DNA from: Anadara kagoshimensis
Taxonomy: Eukaryota > Mollusca > Bivalvia > Arcoida > Arcidae
Length of the DNA: 64,000 nucleotides
Reading direction: 5' to 3'
Assembly (NCBI GenBank): GCA_021292105.1
Contig: CM037857.1
Span: 41,963,383 to 42,027,382 of the forward strand
Positions 11,801-21,221 of this stretch are shown here, piece after piece. A program made the position numbers and the translations under genes. The notes beneath the pieces were generated by a model that had not been told where the DNA came from, did not search any database, and saw nothing but the letters and a program-made list of their open reading frames with translations. Positions within the stretch are counted from its first letter, which is position 1, and the number at the start of each line of letters is the position of its first letter.

Positions 11801-14800
11801 GATTGTCAACAAACAGAAAGATTAAATTAAAGTATGACCAATAGCCAGAAGAAAATTTATACACAAACTACAAGTTTGTATGAAAAACAACAAATACATG
11901 TAGTTTAATATACAATAAATTAAAACAACAAACAGTAGTTTTTGGGTTTTTTTCATACTTTTCTATTAAATTTTTAAAATTTCATTTTTTGGTAACTTTG
12001 GTAAATTTTTTGTTGGCACCTGAAAAGTTTTGACAAGGAGCCAACACACTGGCCCCTAAATTAAAACAGTTACTTTAAGCCCTGGTGTTAATACAGGAGA
12101 TTATTCAGTTGAAATCAATAAACCCTTTTCTAATTCTACGTTAGCCATACATAAAGTCACAAACTTCTATGATATAAATAGAAGCTCAATGCCACTTTAT
12201 TTCAAATACTTGGAGACATTTTGCTACCATGAGATTGTAAACCTAGTGTATCAATAGCAAAATAACATCCTCTAGTTTACAACATACTTCACAATGAATA
12301 TGTTATAAGCTAAATTATCCCCTGCCTTTCAAAGAAAGAGGGGGTTATTAAATTCAAGTTTCTGTCCTTCCGTCCAAAATTCTTGTCGGCTCCAATTCTC
12401 CAAAACTATGAAGCACTATTTCGCAAAACTAGGTGCAAAGCATCAACATTGATATAAGATGCATATATAGTTAACCCGAGTGGGTTTGCTCATTTTTCTA
12501 GGAGTTTTGGCCCTTTGACTAAAAAAGAACCTGCTGGCAGGGGATTCTAATTCACTGAATTTGCTTGTTTTTTACAACAAAAGACTAACCTGTTTTCATG
12601 TTGTTTGCATTTTTGCCATAAAAATGTCTTAAAACCAAGACACATGAAATATATTTAACACAAGAGATAGTGATTGTTTAAGGAAATATTTTATCCTAAA
12701 TATTTATCATCTCCTATAATAACCTGGCCTTACTTCCCTTATATTTAGCTTAATTTGCAAGTTTTCAAAATTTTTTACTTTGCTTTTGGGAGTGTATTTT
12801 TGACATGGACCAGTATGTTTGTGGTTGACTTTTGGAATACTGTAAACCATGTTTTTTTTAGCGGCAGTTTTATTTTAGCGCAATAGGTGATAAGAGTGTC
12901 AGCGCTAAAATTACAACAAAAAAGTCACTGTACATCCCTGATGTGACTATGAATGGGTATGGACGCACGTTAAATGGTTATATACTCAGTGTTAAAATAA
13001 TAATAGTTCGGAATGACACCGGTATGGCTTCCATCAATATACCCACATATGATAAGTAATTAGGGATTAATTACTCAGACCCGGTAGACTGACCACCGAC
13101 AAACGGATAAATTAGGTAACACTGGCATAGCATACGTACAATCTGACAAGTCTCCTGTTCAGGTAATTAATTTTAATTTACCAGTAGTTGGCTTCAAACA
13201 TTAAAGTATTAACAATTATATCAAAAAATTAAACCCGTTATGCGAAAATTGTTTATTTTTTCTGTGATGTCGGCAACATAATATAAATCCTAATTATTGA
13301 CCTCTATAATGATCTAAGCGGCTGTTATCGGGGATACATCGAAGAAACATTTGTATTTTAAAAAAACAGTTGGTATTTAGATGAATAAAAACAAAATATA
13401 AATATTTATTCAGTAAAATGTCTAATCGACGAGAGGGCCAAATTATGATGAAAGCTTCCTGCAGACATCTGTCTGTCTAGTGACTTCCTGGGTCAGTTAC
13501 AGAGATTTTCTTTCAGTAAAAGTCAAACAAATTAAAACACAATTTCATAGTTATTTTTATTATTTTCTTTTGACCTGGCATCTTCTTCTCAAATTTTATT
13601 TTTTTTAGCTAAAAGTTGTGGGTTTTAGGTGAGAAAATACGGTAATATAAAGAGGTATTAAACAGTTCAGACTGGAATTGATTATGCTAAAATTAAACTG
13701 CGCTAATATGTTTACCAGTCATCAATCGCTAAAATAAGTATGCGCTGATATAAAGCGGTTTACAGTAGTAATTTGGACATGGATCGGAATGTTTGTGTTT
13801 GATTTTTGGGGGTGTTTTTTGGACATGGACCAATATGTTTGTGGTTGACTTTTAACATTGTGGTTTGGACAGGAATCAGCATGTTTGTTTTGACTTTTGG
13901 AATTTTATATGGACATGGATCGGAATGTTTGTGTTTGACTTTTGGGATTGTAATTAGAACATTGACCAGTATGTTTGTGTTTGACTTTTAAGATTGTGGT
14001 TTGGACATGGACTGGTATGTTTATGTTTGACTTTTTAGATTGTGGTTTGAACATGGACCAGTATGTTTATGTTTGATGTTTGGGACTGTCGTTTGGACAG
14101 GGACTGGTATGCTTGTATTTGACTTTTTGGATTGTAGTTTGGACAGGGACTGGTATGGTTGTGTTTGACTTTTTGGATTGTGATTTGGAGAGGGACGGGT
14201 ATGGTTGTGTTTGACTTTTTGGATTGTGATTTTGAGAGAGACTGGTATGGTTGTATTTGACAGGGACTGATATGTTTGTGTTTGATGTTTGGGATTGTGG
14301 TTTGGACAGGGACTGGTATGGTTGTATTTGACTTTTTGGATTGTGATTTCGACAGGGACTGATATGTTTGTGTTTGATGTTTGGGATTGTGGTTTGGACA
14401 GGGACTGATATGTTTGTGTTTGATGTTTGGGATTGTGGTTTGGACAGGGACTGGTATGTTTATGTTTGACTTTTTGGATTGTGGTTTGAACAGGGACTGG
14501 TATGTTTGTGTTTGACTTTTTGGATTGTGATTTGAACAGGGACTGATATGTTTGTGTTTGATGTTTGGGATTGCGATTTGGACAGGGACTGGTATGTTTG
14601 TGTTCAACTTTTTGGCTTGTGATTTGGACAGAGACTGGTATGTTTGTGTTTGAGTTTTTGGATTGTGGTTTGGACAGGGACTGGAATTTTTGTGTTTGAC
14701 ATTTTGGATTGTGATTTTGAGAGAGACTGGTATGGTTGTATTTGACTTTTTGGATTGTGATTTGGACAGGGACTGATATGTTTGTGATTGATGTTTGGGA

Positions 14801-17358
14801 TTGTGATTTGGACAGGGACTGATATGTTTGTGTTTGATGTTTGGGATTGTGATTTGGACAGGGATTGGTATGTTTGTGTTTGATGTTTGGGATTGTGATT
14901 TGGACAGGGATTGGTATGTTTGTGTTTGATGTTTGGATTGTGATTTGGACAGGGACTGGTATGTTTGTGTTTGATGTTTGGGATTGTGGTTTGGACAGGG
15001 ACTGGTATGTTTATGTTTGACTTTTAGGACTGTGGTTTGGACAGGGACTGGTATGTTTTTGTTTGACTTTTGGTACTGTGGTTTGGACATGGACTGGTAT
15101 GGTTGTATTTGACTTTTTGGACTGTTGTTTGGACATGGACTGGTATGTTTGTGTTTGACTTTTTGGATTGTGATTTGGACAGAGACTGGTATGTTTGTGT
15201 TTGACTTTTTGGATTATGGTTTTGACAGGGACTAGTATGTTTATGTTTGACTTTTGGTACTGTGGTTTGGACATGGACTGGTATGGTTGTATTTGACTTT
15301 TTGGACTGTTTTTTGGACATGGACTGGTATGTTTGTGTTTGACTTTTTGGATTGTGATTTGAACAGGGACTGGTATGTTTGTGTTTGACTTTTTGGATTG
15401 TGATTTGAACAGGGACTGATATGTTTGTGTTTGATGTTTGGGATTGCGATTTGGACAGGGACTGGTATGTTTGTGTTCAACTTTTTGGCTTGTGATTTGG
15501 ACAGAGACTGGTATGTTTGTGTTTGAGTTTTTGGATTGTGGTTTGGACAGGGACTGGAATTTTTGTGTTTGACATTTTGGATTGTGATTTTGAGAGAGAC
15601 TGGTATGGTTGTATTTGACTTTTTGGACTGTGGTTTGGACAGGGATTGGTATGTTTGTGTTTGATGTTTGGGATTGTATTTTGGACAGGGACTGGTATGT
15701 ATGTTTTTTACTTTTTGCATTGTGGTTTGGACAGGGACTAGTATGTTTGTGTTTGACTTTTAAGAATTTTATTTGGACAGGGACTAGTATGTTAGTGTTT
15801 GACTTTTTGGATTGTGGTTTGGACAGGGACTGGCATGTTTGTGTTTTACTTTTGGGATCGTCGTTTGAACAGGAACTGATATGTTTATAGTCTATGTTGG
15901 GATTGTGGTTTGAACAGGGACTGATAGTTTATGTTGATGTTTGGGATTTTGGTTTGGACAGGGACTGGTATGTTTGTGTTTGACGTTTTGGATTGTGATT
16001 TGGACAGGGACTGGTATGTTTATGTTTGACGTTTTGGATTGTGATTTGGACAGGGACTGGTATGTTTATGTTTGATGTTTGGGATTGTGGTTTGGACAGG
16101 GCTGATATGTTTGTGGTCTATGTTTGGGATTGTGGTTTGGACAGGGACTGGTATTTGTGTTTGACGTTTTGGATTGTGATTTGGACATGGACTGATATGT
16201 TTGTGTTAACATTTTGGATTGCGATTTGGACAGGGACTAATATGTTTATGTTTGATGTTTGGGATTGTGGTTTGGACAGGGGCTGATATGTTTGTGGTCT
16301 TTGTTTGGGATTGCGATTTGGACAGATACTGGTATGTTTATGTTTGATGTTTGGGATTGTGGTTTGGACAGGGACTGGTATGTTTGTGTTTGACGTTTGG
16401 ATTGTGATTTGGACATGGACTGATATGTTTGTGTTTGATGTTTGGGGTTGTGGTTTGGACAGGGACTAGTATGTTTGTGTTTGACGTTTGGATTGTGATT
16501 TGGACATGGACTGATATGTTTGTGTTTGATGTTTGGGATTGTGATTTGAACAGGGACTGATATGTTTGTGTTTGATGTTTGGGATTGTGGTTTGGACAGG
16601 GACTGGTATGTTTGTGTTTGATGTTTGGGATTGTGGTTTGGACATGGACTGGTATGTTTGTGTTTGACATTTTGGATTGTGATTTGGACATGGACTGATA
16701 TGTTTGTGTTTGATGTTTGGGATTGTGGTTTGGACAGGGACAGATATGTTCGTGGTTGACGTTTTGGATTGTGATTTGGACATGGACTGATATGTTTGTG
16801 TTTGATGTTTGGATAGTGATTTGGACATGGACTGATATGTTTGTGTTTGATGTTTGGGATTGTGGTTTGGACAGGGACTGGTATGTTTGTGTTTGACGTT
16901 TTGGATTGTGATTTGGACATGGACTGATATGTTTGTGTTTGATGTTTGGAATTGTGATTTGGACATGGACTGATATGTTTGTGTTTGATGTTTGAGATTG
17001 TGGTTTGGACAGGGACTGGTATGTTTGTGTTTGACTTTTTGGATTGTGGTTTGGACAGGGACTGGTATGTGTAGCTTTACTTGGATTATGTTACAAATAC
17101 TATGTGTAGTTTTTCTTGAATAATGTTACAAATACTATGTAGTTTTACTTGGATTATGTTACAAATACTATGTGTAGTTTTACTTGGATTATGGTACAAA
17201 TACTATGTGTAGTTTTACTTGGATTTTTACAGGATCTTGGTACAGCTTGTGGATCTAAAAGACAGACATGTATGGTTCTCATAAAACCAAATGATGCATA
17301 CAGGGAGTTATATGATGAATGTTACAGTGCAGTCAAAGATATTCCCATGCCAATTTGA
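3608..17358 (+). CDS. NHP2: H/ACA ribonucleoprotein complex subunit 2 (NHP2), complete four-exon gene
   Basis: Four exons (3608-3779, 8217-8286, 11441-11546, 17233-17358) join in phase into 157 codons plus TGA; the human protein is 153 aa. NHP2 is an L7Ae/L30e-family RNA-binding protein of the H/ACA snoRNP, acting with dyskerin, NOP10 and GAR1 in pseudouridylation of rRNA and in the telomerase RNP, in nucleolus and Cajal body. Visible features are a charged N-terminal tail (MGHKKDKRKSEGED), the conserved block IAQPLAPRKLTKRLYK, the RNA-contact helix RKGVREVQKCIRKGEKG, the L7Ae core LAGDVSPVDVISHMP, LPYCYTPSKDDLG, GSKRQTCMVLIKP, and the short C-terminus ending DIPMPI. All introns are GT-AG. 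They hold most of the repeats of the first 17 kb: intron 1 is 4.4 kb, intron 2 3.2 kb, intron 3 5.7 kb. The reading frame looks intact. Identification is firm. Confidence 0.95.
4296..5258. mobile_element. hAT-like non-autonomous element in NHP2 intron 1
   Basis: The left end (CGGGGTTCGACACTA) and right end (complement of CAGGGTTAGACACTAAG) are inverted. Each is followed by matching subterminal GGACTA/TAGTCC-rich blocks (4320-4400 and 5160-5235). CAGGGTT termini are typical of hAT elements. There is no coding capacity. A polyG run of about 17 bases (3907-3923) lies upstream in the same intron. Confidence 0.5.
5389..5719. mobile_element. hAT-like MITE (CAGGGATTTATCA ends)
   Basis: Perfect inverted ends CAGGGATTTATCA, followed on both sides by GGGCC and TTCCCAAAA-type repeats. 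331 bp, no coding capacity. No exact 8-bp duplication is seen. Confidence 0.65.
5971..6270 (+). mobile_element. tRNA-derived SINE
   Basis: Begins with a degenerate tRNA-like head: box A TGGCGGAGTGG at 5979-5989 and box B GGTTCGAATTTC at 6023-6034, spaced as in a type II (Ser/Leu-like) tRNA. It continues into a body of about 230 bp ending in an A-rich tail with AACCAAACTAAACC. The acceptor stem is not intact, so it is a SINE rather than a tRNA gene. Confidence 0.6.
6303..6725. mobile_element. hAT-like MITE (CAGGGTTNRTACAG ends)
   Basis: The left end CAGGGTTAGTACAGG and the right end, read inward, CAGGGTTCATACAGAC are inverted. Matching subterminal AAGTCCTTAAATTT and CCCTAAAAAG blocks occur on both sides. 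This resembles a widespread animal hAT MITE type. 423 bp, no coding capacity. Confidence 0.65.
6774..7225. mobile_element. hAT-like MITE with perfect 8-bp target duplication
   Basis: TATTCATT at 6766-6773 and again at 7226-7233 is an exact 8-bp direct repeat. The ends carry inverted AGGCTGT/GGGCTGT and the interior is rich in ATATCG/TATCGTAT motifs. 452 bp, no coding capacity. Confidence 0.65.
7259..8166. mobile_element. hAT-like element (CAGTGTTCAAT ends)
   Basis: Inverted ends CAGTGTTCAATCTAGA and CAGTGTTCAATATAGA (complement at 8151-8166) bound 908 bp just before NHP2 exon 2. The interior contains two dispersed repeats seen elsewhere: the 7548-7610 block, related to the 46-bp minisatellite and to copies at 25.4 and 46.4 kb, and the GGCTACCAGGAATGGAAACA block (7840-7880), which recurs in inverse orientation near 49790. 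Confidence 0.55.
8217..8286 (+). CDS. NHP2: NHP2 exon 2
   Basis: 70 nt. Acceptor TTTTGCTTGCAG, donor GGG|GTATGT. Encodes ASQQKQLRKGVREVQK followed by CIRKGEKG, the RNA-binding helix region. Leaves phase 2. Confidence 0.92.
10827..10988. repeat. Foldback MITE in NHP2 intron 2
   Basis: Arms of about 55-60 bp pair around a loop of about 40 bp. Left AACAATTGAACTGTTT through GCCAAACCTTTGCA, right the complement from TGCAAAGGTTTGGC through AAACAGTTCAGTTGTT. A few mismatches separate the arms. Confidence 0.75.
11243..11419. mobile_element. MITE (CAGTCAAACCTG ends) beside NHP2 exon 3
   Basis: The left end CAGTCCAACCTGCCTTAAAG and the right end, read inward, CAGTCAAACCTGTCTATAAA are inverted, with internal GACCACCT/AAGGTCACC motifs. 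Partial relatives occur at about 17782-17810 and 58705-58720. It ends 21 bases before the exon 3 junction, so its right end lies very near the branch-point region. Confidence 0.6.
11441..11546 (+). CDS. NHP2: NHP2 exon 3
   Basis: 106 nt. Acceptor ATATTACAAATTTCAG, donor GAT|GTAAGT. Encodes IVLLAGDVSPVDVISHMP and the strand LPYCYTPSKD. A MITE ends only about 20 bases before the acceptor. Confidence 0.93.
12317..12545. mobile_element. MITE (ATCCCCTGCC ends)
   Basis: ATCCCCTGCC at 12317 and its complement GGCAGGGGAT ending 12545 bound a 229-bp non-coding unit in NHP2 intron 3. Confidence 0.45.
12757..17066. repeat. 46-bp minisatellite in NHP2 intron 3, split by a MITE
   Basis: The tandem unit is about 46 bp with the core GGATTGTGRTTTGGACAGGG then ACTGGTATGTTTGTGTTTGA. 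One diverged unit lies at 12797-12839; then a 926-bp MITE intervenes, and about 70 units run from 13768 to 17066. Units differ by substitutions (GGACAGGG or GGACATGG; TTGACTTTTTGG or TTGATGTTTGGG) and rare 1-2 bp indels. Because three units are 138 bp (46 codons), long open frames appear on the minus strand (for example 14035-15090), rich in TYQSLSKSQ-type repeats. They have no homology I recognise and should not be called genes. Block duplication is visible: 14480-14720 is nearly repeated at 15380-15620. Confidence 0.9.
12840..13765. mobile_element. TA-flanked MITE (CTGTAAACC ends) splitting the minisatellite
   Basis: Inverted ends CTGTAAACC followed by TTTAGCG/TTATTTTAGCG motifs for about 40 bp. 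TA at 12838-12839 and 13766-13767 gives the target duplication expected of Tc1/mariner-type elements. 926 bp without coding capacity. It sits between a single 46-bp unit and the main array. Confidence 0.7.
17070..17232 (+). repeat. 34-bp tandem repeat abutting the NHP2 exon 4 acceptor
   Basis: Four and a half copies of TTACTTGGATTATGTTACAA plus ATACTATGTGTAGT. The last copy is cut at TTACTTGGATTTTTACAG, so the splice acceptor itself forms part of the repeat. Confidence 0.75.
17233..17358 (+). CDS. NHP2: NHP2 exon 4 (terminal)
   Basis: Acceptor GGATTTTTACAG; encodes DLGTACGSKRQTCMVLIKP through DIPMPI and the stop TGA. Its last about 50 bases are followed by two to three decayed tandem copies. 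Confidence 0.93.
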   Translation, partial: DLGTACGSKRQTCMVLIKPNDAYRELYDECYSAVKDIPMPI

Positions 17359-17510
17359 AAGACAAATTCATGAATGTTTCAGTGCAGTCAAAGATATTCC
17401 TATGCCAATTTACAAGAATAATTCATGAATATTACAGCGGAAAGATTTCCCCTTGCCAATTTGAAAGACATTTTTAAAGTGCAGTCAAAAAGTACCCATG
17501 TCCATTTATA
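17306..17510 (+). repeat. Decayed tandem copies of the NHP2 terminal coding end and 3' UTR
   Basis: The end of exon 4 (from about GAATGTTACAGTGCAGTCAA through ATGCCAATTTGA) recurs at about 17370-17420 and, more decayed, at about 17430-17470 and 17475-17505. The period is 50-70 bp. The copies lie after the functional stop codon and would be 3' UTR. Confidence 0.75.
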
Positions 17511-18266
17511 ATGTAGTTTATAATTACCTAGGTAATTATCATTTCTCATTTCAAACATTCACAGTTCACTGAAATTCTCAGCTCTGAATATCAATACTTA
17601 AATTTATATGTACGTGTGTTCAGATGAAAAACAAAAACAAAAAAAAAAACAAAAAAAATGAAACACTTGTATCTCATAGCAAATGATATACCTGTATCGT
17701 GTAGTTCATTATTTTACTGATACATGTAAATTTTCATTTTATTTCATTTATTTGTTAAACACCTCCAAACAAAATACCGTGGAGGCCTTTATAGACAGGT
17801 TTGACTGTATATATATACGGAAAAACCATTGTCGCTATTTTGTTTTAAGATGTAAATATATATATTATACTTCCAGTGATTAATTAAGATTAAAGAAAGA
17901 TACAATAATAAGTTTTTATGTTGTATAAATAAGATACATAGCCATCCATAAATTATTATACTTGTTTAAAACTGGTCATATCATTACAGACTGGCAATGT
18001 TCATAAAATTGAATGAATTGTGAAAACTATATTGCTTAAGCTGAGTGTTTTCAGCTAAAATAGTGAGTTTTTATCTTGAAAAAATATATGTTCTCCAAAT
18101 TTTAATATTTTCAAATTGAAAAAAAATGTTGCATAAATTTAGATAATTAGGTTAAGAAATCACTTTCAGTTATTGCAAAAACTTGGAATTTTTCAATTCG
18201 ATGAACACTGATGCATGAAATTTGACATTATTATCATAATATAAAGGTATGACAAATATAAATTTG
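17511..18266. other. NHP2 3' flank, intergenic
   Basis: AT-rich. It holds an A-rich run near 17632-17660 and half of a CAGTCAAACCTG MITE (about 17782-17810). No clear AATAAA is assigned to NHP2. No gene seen. Confidence 0.5.
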
Positions 18267-18480
18267 TATAGGTAAACAACATTGACCTGTCTGTTTGACC
18301 TTTCATAAGGAATATTAATATAGAAAGGTCCACCCAATAAATGGGTAGTGGTATGATCCAAGTTATTACAAACACAAAGCACAGGTGTACTGTACTCTAT
18401 GAGGTGAGTATATCTCATGATGTATACAAAATAAACACCTGTGCTCCCTATACATAGATATACTTGGTCCGTGATAAATA

Positions 18481-20513
18481 CAGTAAAACCTCGTTATAAT
18501 GCCCCTCGATAACTTTGCCACCTCGCTTGTCCCCACACTATTTTGAAGTCCAAAAATCCATTTTCTTTTTTAGCTCACCTGAGCCAAAGGCTCGGATGAG
18601 CTATTGCAATCTATCACCGTCCGTCGTGTGTAAACTTTACATTTTAATCTTCTCCTCCAAAACTACTGGGCCAAATTTGATGAAACTTGGAGATTATAAT
18701 GCCTGGGTAACAGCCTTTCAAAATTGTATTTGGGGTTTGGCCACGCCCAACAAGATGGCCACCGTTAATAAAAATAGCAAAAAGACAAAAAAATCTTCTT
18801 CTCTGAAACCAAAAGGTGCAGGCAAATTTTGATTGGATATTTAGATTCAGCATACCTGGGAACATTAAAATTGTGTTTTTTATGAAAATTGAACAAAAAA
18901 TGGGTTACGCGTTTTTTGCGTAAAGTTATGTGATTTTGAAAATGAGACATTTATTGTTATAACTCAATAACGGCTGAAGATAATTGTATGGAGTTTTCAC
19001 TGTTGATCTTGTCTTGCTATTTTCTTCCAAAAGATGTCAAGGTCAAAGGTCAAGGTCATGTCCCTGTTTTTGACCTTTGATAAAAAATGCTATTTTTTAA
19101 ACATTTTAGATGATAATGGCATGGAATTTTCAGTTAATTCTAGGTATTGACATGATAATCATTTTGATACATAGATCAAGGTCATGAGTTCAAAGGTCAA
19201 GGATGCACAACTATTACAGTTATAGTTGATTATCTGCAAAACTATTAAGTTTTTGTATAGGCATACATATTAGAATATTGTAGGTAATGGCACAATGATA
19301 ATTTTGATATATAGAAAAAGGTCATGGGTTCAAAGGTCAAGGTCACAGATGCGAAAGAATACAGAAATGGTTAATTATCTAGAAAACAATATATTAACTT
19401 TTTGTATAGACATGTATATTAGAATATTGTAGGAATTGATTTAATGATCACTTTGATATATAGATTAAGGTCATGGGTTCAAAAGTCAAGGTCACATGCA
19501 AATCGATACCAAAATGGTTAATTATCTCGAAAACTATTAACGTTTGGTATAGATATGTATATTAGAATATTGTAGGTTTTGATTTAACCATCATTTTGAT
19601 TTATAGATTAATGTCATGGGTTCAAAGGTCAATGTCACAGATGCGAAAGATTACCGAAATGGTTAATTATCTCGAAAACTATAAACTTTTTGTAAACATG
19701 TATATTAGAATATTGTAGGTTTTGGTTTCACAATCATTTTGATATATAGATTAATGTCTTGCGTTCAAAGATCAAGGTCACAGATGCGAAAGAATACTGA
19801 AATGGTTAATTATCTCAAAAACTATAAACTTTTTGTATAGACATGTATATTAGAATATTGTAGGAATTGATTTAACGATCATTTTGATATATAGATCAAG
19901 GTCATGGATTCAAAGGTCAAGGTCACAGATGTGAAAGAATACCAAAATGGTTAATTATCTCAAAAACTATAAAAAAATTGTATAAACATGTATATTAGAA
20001 CATTGTAGGAGTTGATTTAACAATCATTTTGATATATAGATTAAGATCATGGGTTTAAAGGTCAAGGTTACAGATGGGAAAGGATACTGAAATGGTTAAT
20101 TATCTTGAGAACTATTAACTTTTTGTATAGGCATGTATATTCGAATATTGTAGGTAATGGCCTAGATGAAGGTCATAGTTTTATATTTTTGTTTTTACTT
20201 TTTTAGCTGTTATAAATAATGTATTGTAGCTAGACTATATATATATTATATGTAGCATTCTCGGGACAAGCTATGATTAATTTGCAAAAATCTTTGCATT
20301 TAATTCTGCCTTACTGCTGAAAATTAGTTCTCTTTAATAAATGTTCTTGACCATTGAACCTCTGCATAAGATATGTACTTAGCCTCAGGTGAGCGTTAAG
20401 GCCCATGGGCCTCTTGTTTTTTCTTTATGGGCCTCCCTTGATTTATTGCCAAACCACTTTATAACACCAAAATTTGACTGAACAAATGGTGGCGATAAAT
20501 CGAGGTTTTACTG
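18481..20513. mobile_element. pogo/Tc1-like element (CAGTAAAACCTCG ends), middle layer
   Basis: Inverted ends CAGTAAAACCTCGTTATAAT and CAGTAAAACCTCGATTTATC (complement at the right) with TA at 18479-18480 and 20514-20515 as target duplication. Such ends are typical of pogo/Tigger-type non-autonomous elements. The interior is almost wholly taken up by the AGCTCACCTGAG element. Confidence 0.65.
18571..20418 (+). mobile_element. AGCTCACCTGAG-family non-autonomous element, inner layer
   Basis: Starts TAGCTCACCTGAGCC and ends CAGGTGAGCGTTAAGGCCCA then TGGGCCTCTTG. Its centre (about 19020-20165) is a tandem array of about 7 units of 140-145 bp, each with TATTAGAATATTGTAGG, TCATTTTGATATATAGAT, a CAAAGGTCAAGGTCA block and GGTTAATTATCTCGAAAACT. 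A second full copy lies inverted at 26718-28316 and a 3' fragment at 24610-24880. No protein is encoded. TTTTCTTT occurs on both sides as a possible target duplication. Confidence 0.7.
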
Positions 20514-20560
20514 TATTTAAATGAAAGGTCAAGCGGACAGGTCAAAGTTGTTTACCTATA

Positions 20561-21221
20561 TAGTTATTTATGGGTGGCAGTGTATATCAACAGTGGGACA
20601 TATGAAACCCAAATTGGGAAAATAATAATATTATTACAAACTAATAAATAATCCACACATATGGACCCTTTAGGGGGTACAATAAAACTTCGTTGTACCA
20701 TGTGATTAACCCCTAAATTTTGTCCCTAAGTAATATTTCAACTGGATGTAGAATCATATTAGTTCACATTTGGCAAATGTTATCCCAGGAATTTGCGACG
20801 TTAACATTCTTCAAAATGTCCCACACAAACATTTAGGAGTGATGACCACAAAGTAAAGCAGCAAACCCCTTTTAAAAATTAAAACTGAATATCTCTGTTC
20901 ATACCAGTATTGTCTATAAGTAGTAAGAACAAATTATGCTGATAAGGAGCAAGTAAGAAAATTCTCCCAACAGGAGTGGAATAATGTTTATTGTGATTAA
21001 ATCAATTAACTTATACTATTGAAAACAGTTTTGGAATTGAAAAGAAAACTATTGTCCAGGCCACTGCTGACCTTCAGCAAACACATTGACCATCTGATTG
21101 TCTTGCACTGATACCTCTCAAATATTCAAATTCTGTTACTACCTTTTATTGAATAACAACAAACACATTGTTGGCATGTGATGGCCAACCATAGCATTTA
21201 TTAAACTAAATTTTACAAAAA
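20561..21221. other. Intergenic, nothing recognised
   Basis: AT-rich sequence between the nested elements and the mariner remnant. It may include the decayed terminal part of the mariner, but I could not find its TIR. Confidence 0.4.

Larger units (their letters stand above)
18267..20560. mobile_element. TIR element (TATAGGYAAACAAC family), copy 2, outer shell of a triple nest
   Basis: Ends TATAGGTAAACAACATTGAC and its complement ending 20560 match copy 1 at 1256-3284. Only about 214 bp on the left and 45 bp on the right belong to this element; the middle is a later insertion with its own TIRs (18481-20513). Confidence 0.65.

Noticed and set aside
14035..16966. Long minus-strand open frames (up to 351 codons) with TYQSLSKSQ-type repeats
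   Set aside because: They lie wholly in the 46-bp minisatellite. A 46-bp unit closes every 138 bp, so a stop-free unit stays open for long stretches; the frames overlap each other in several phases and have no domain.
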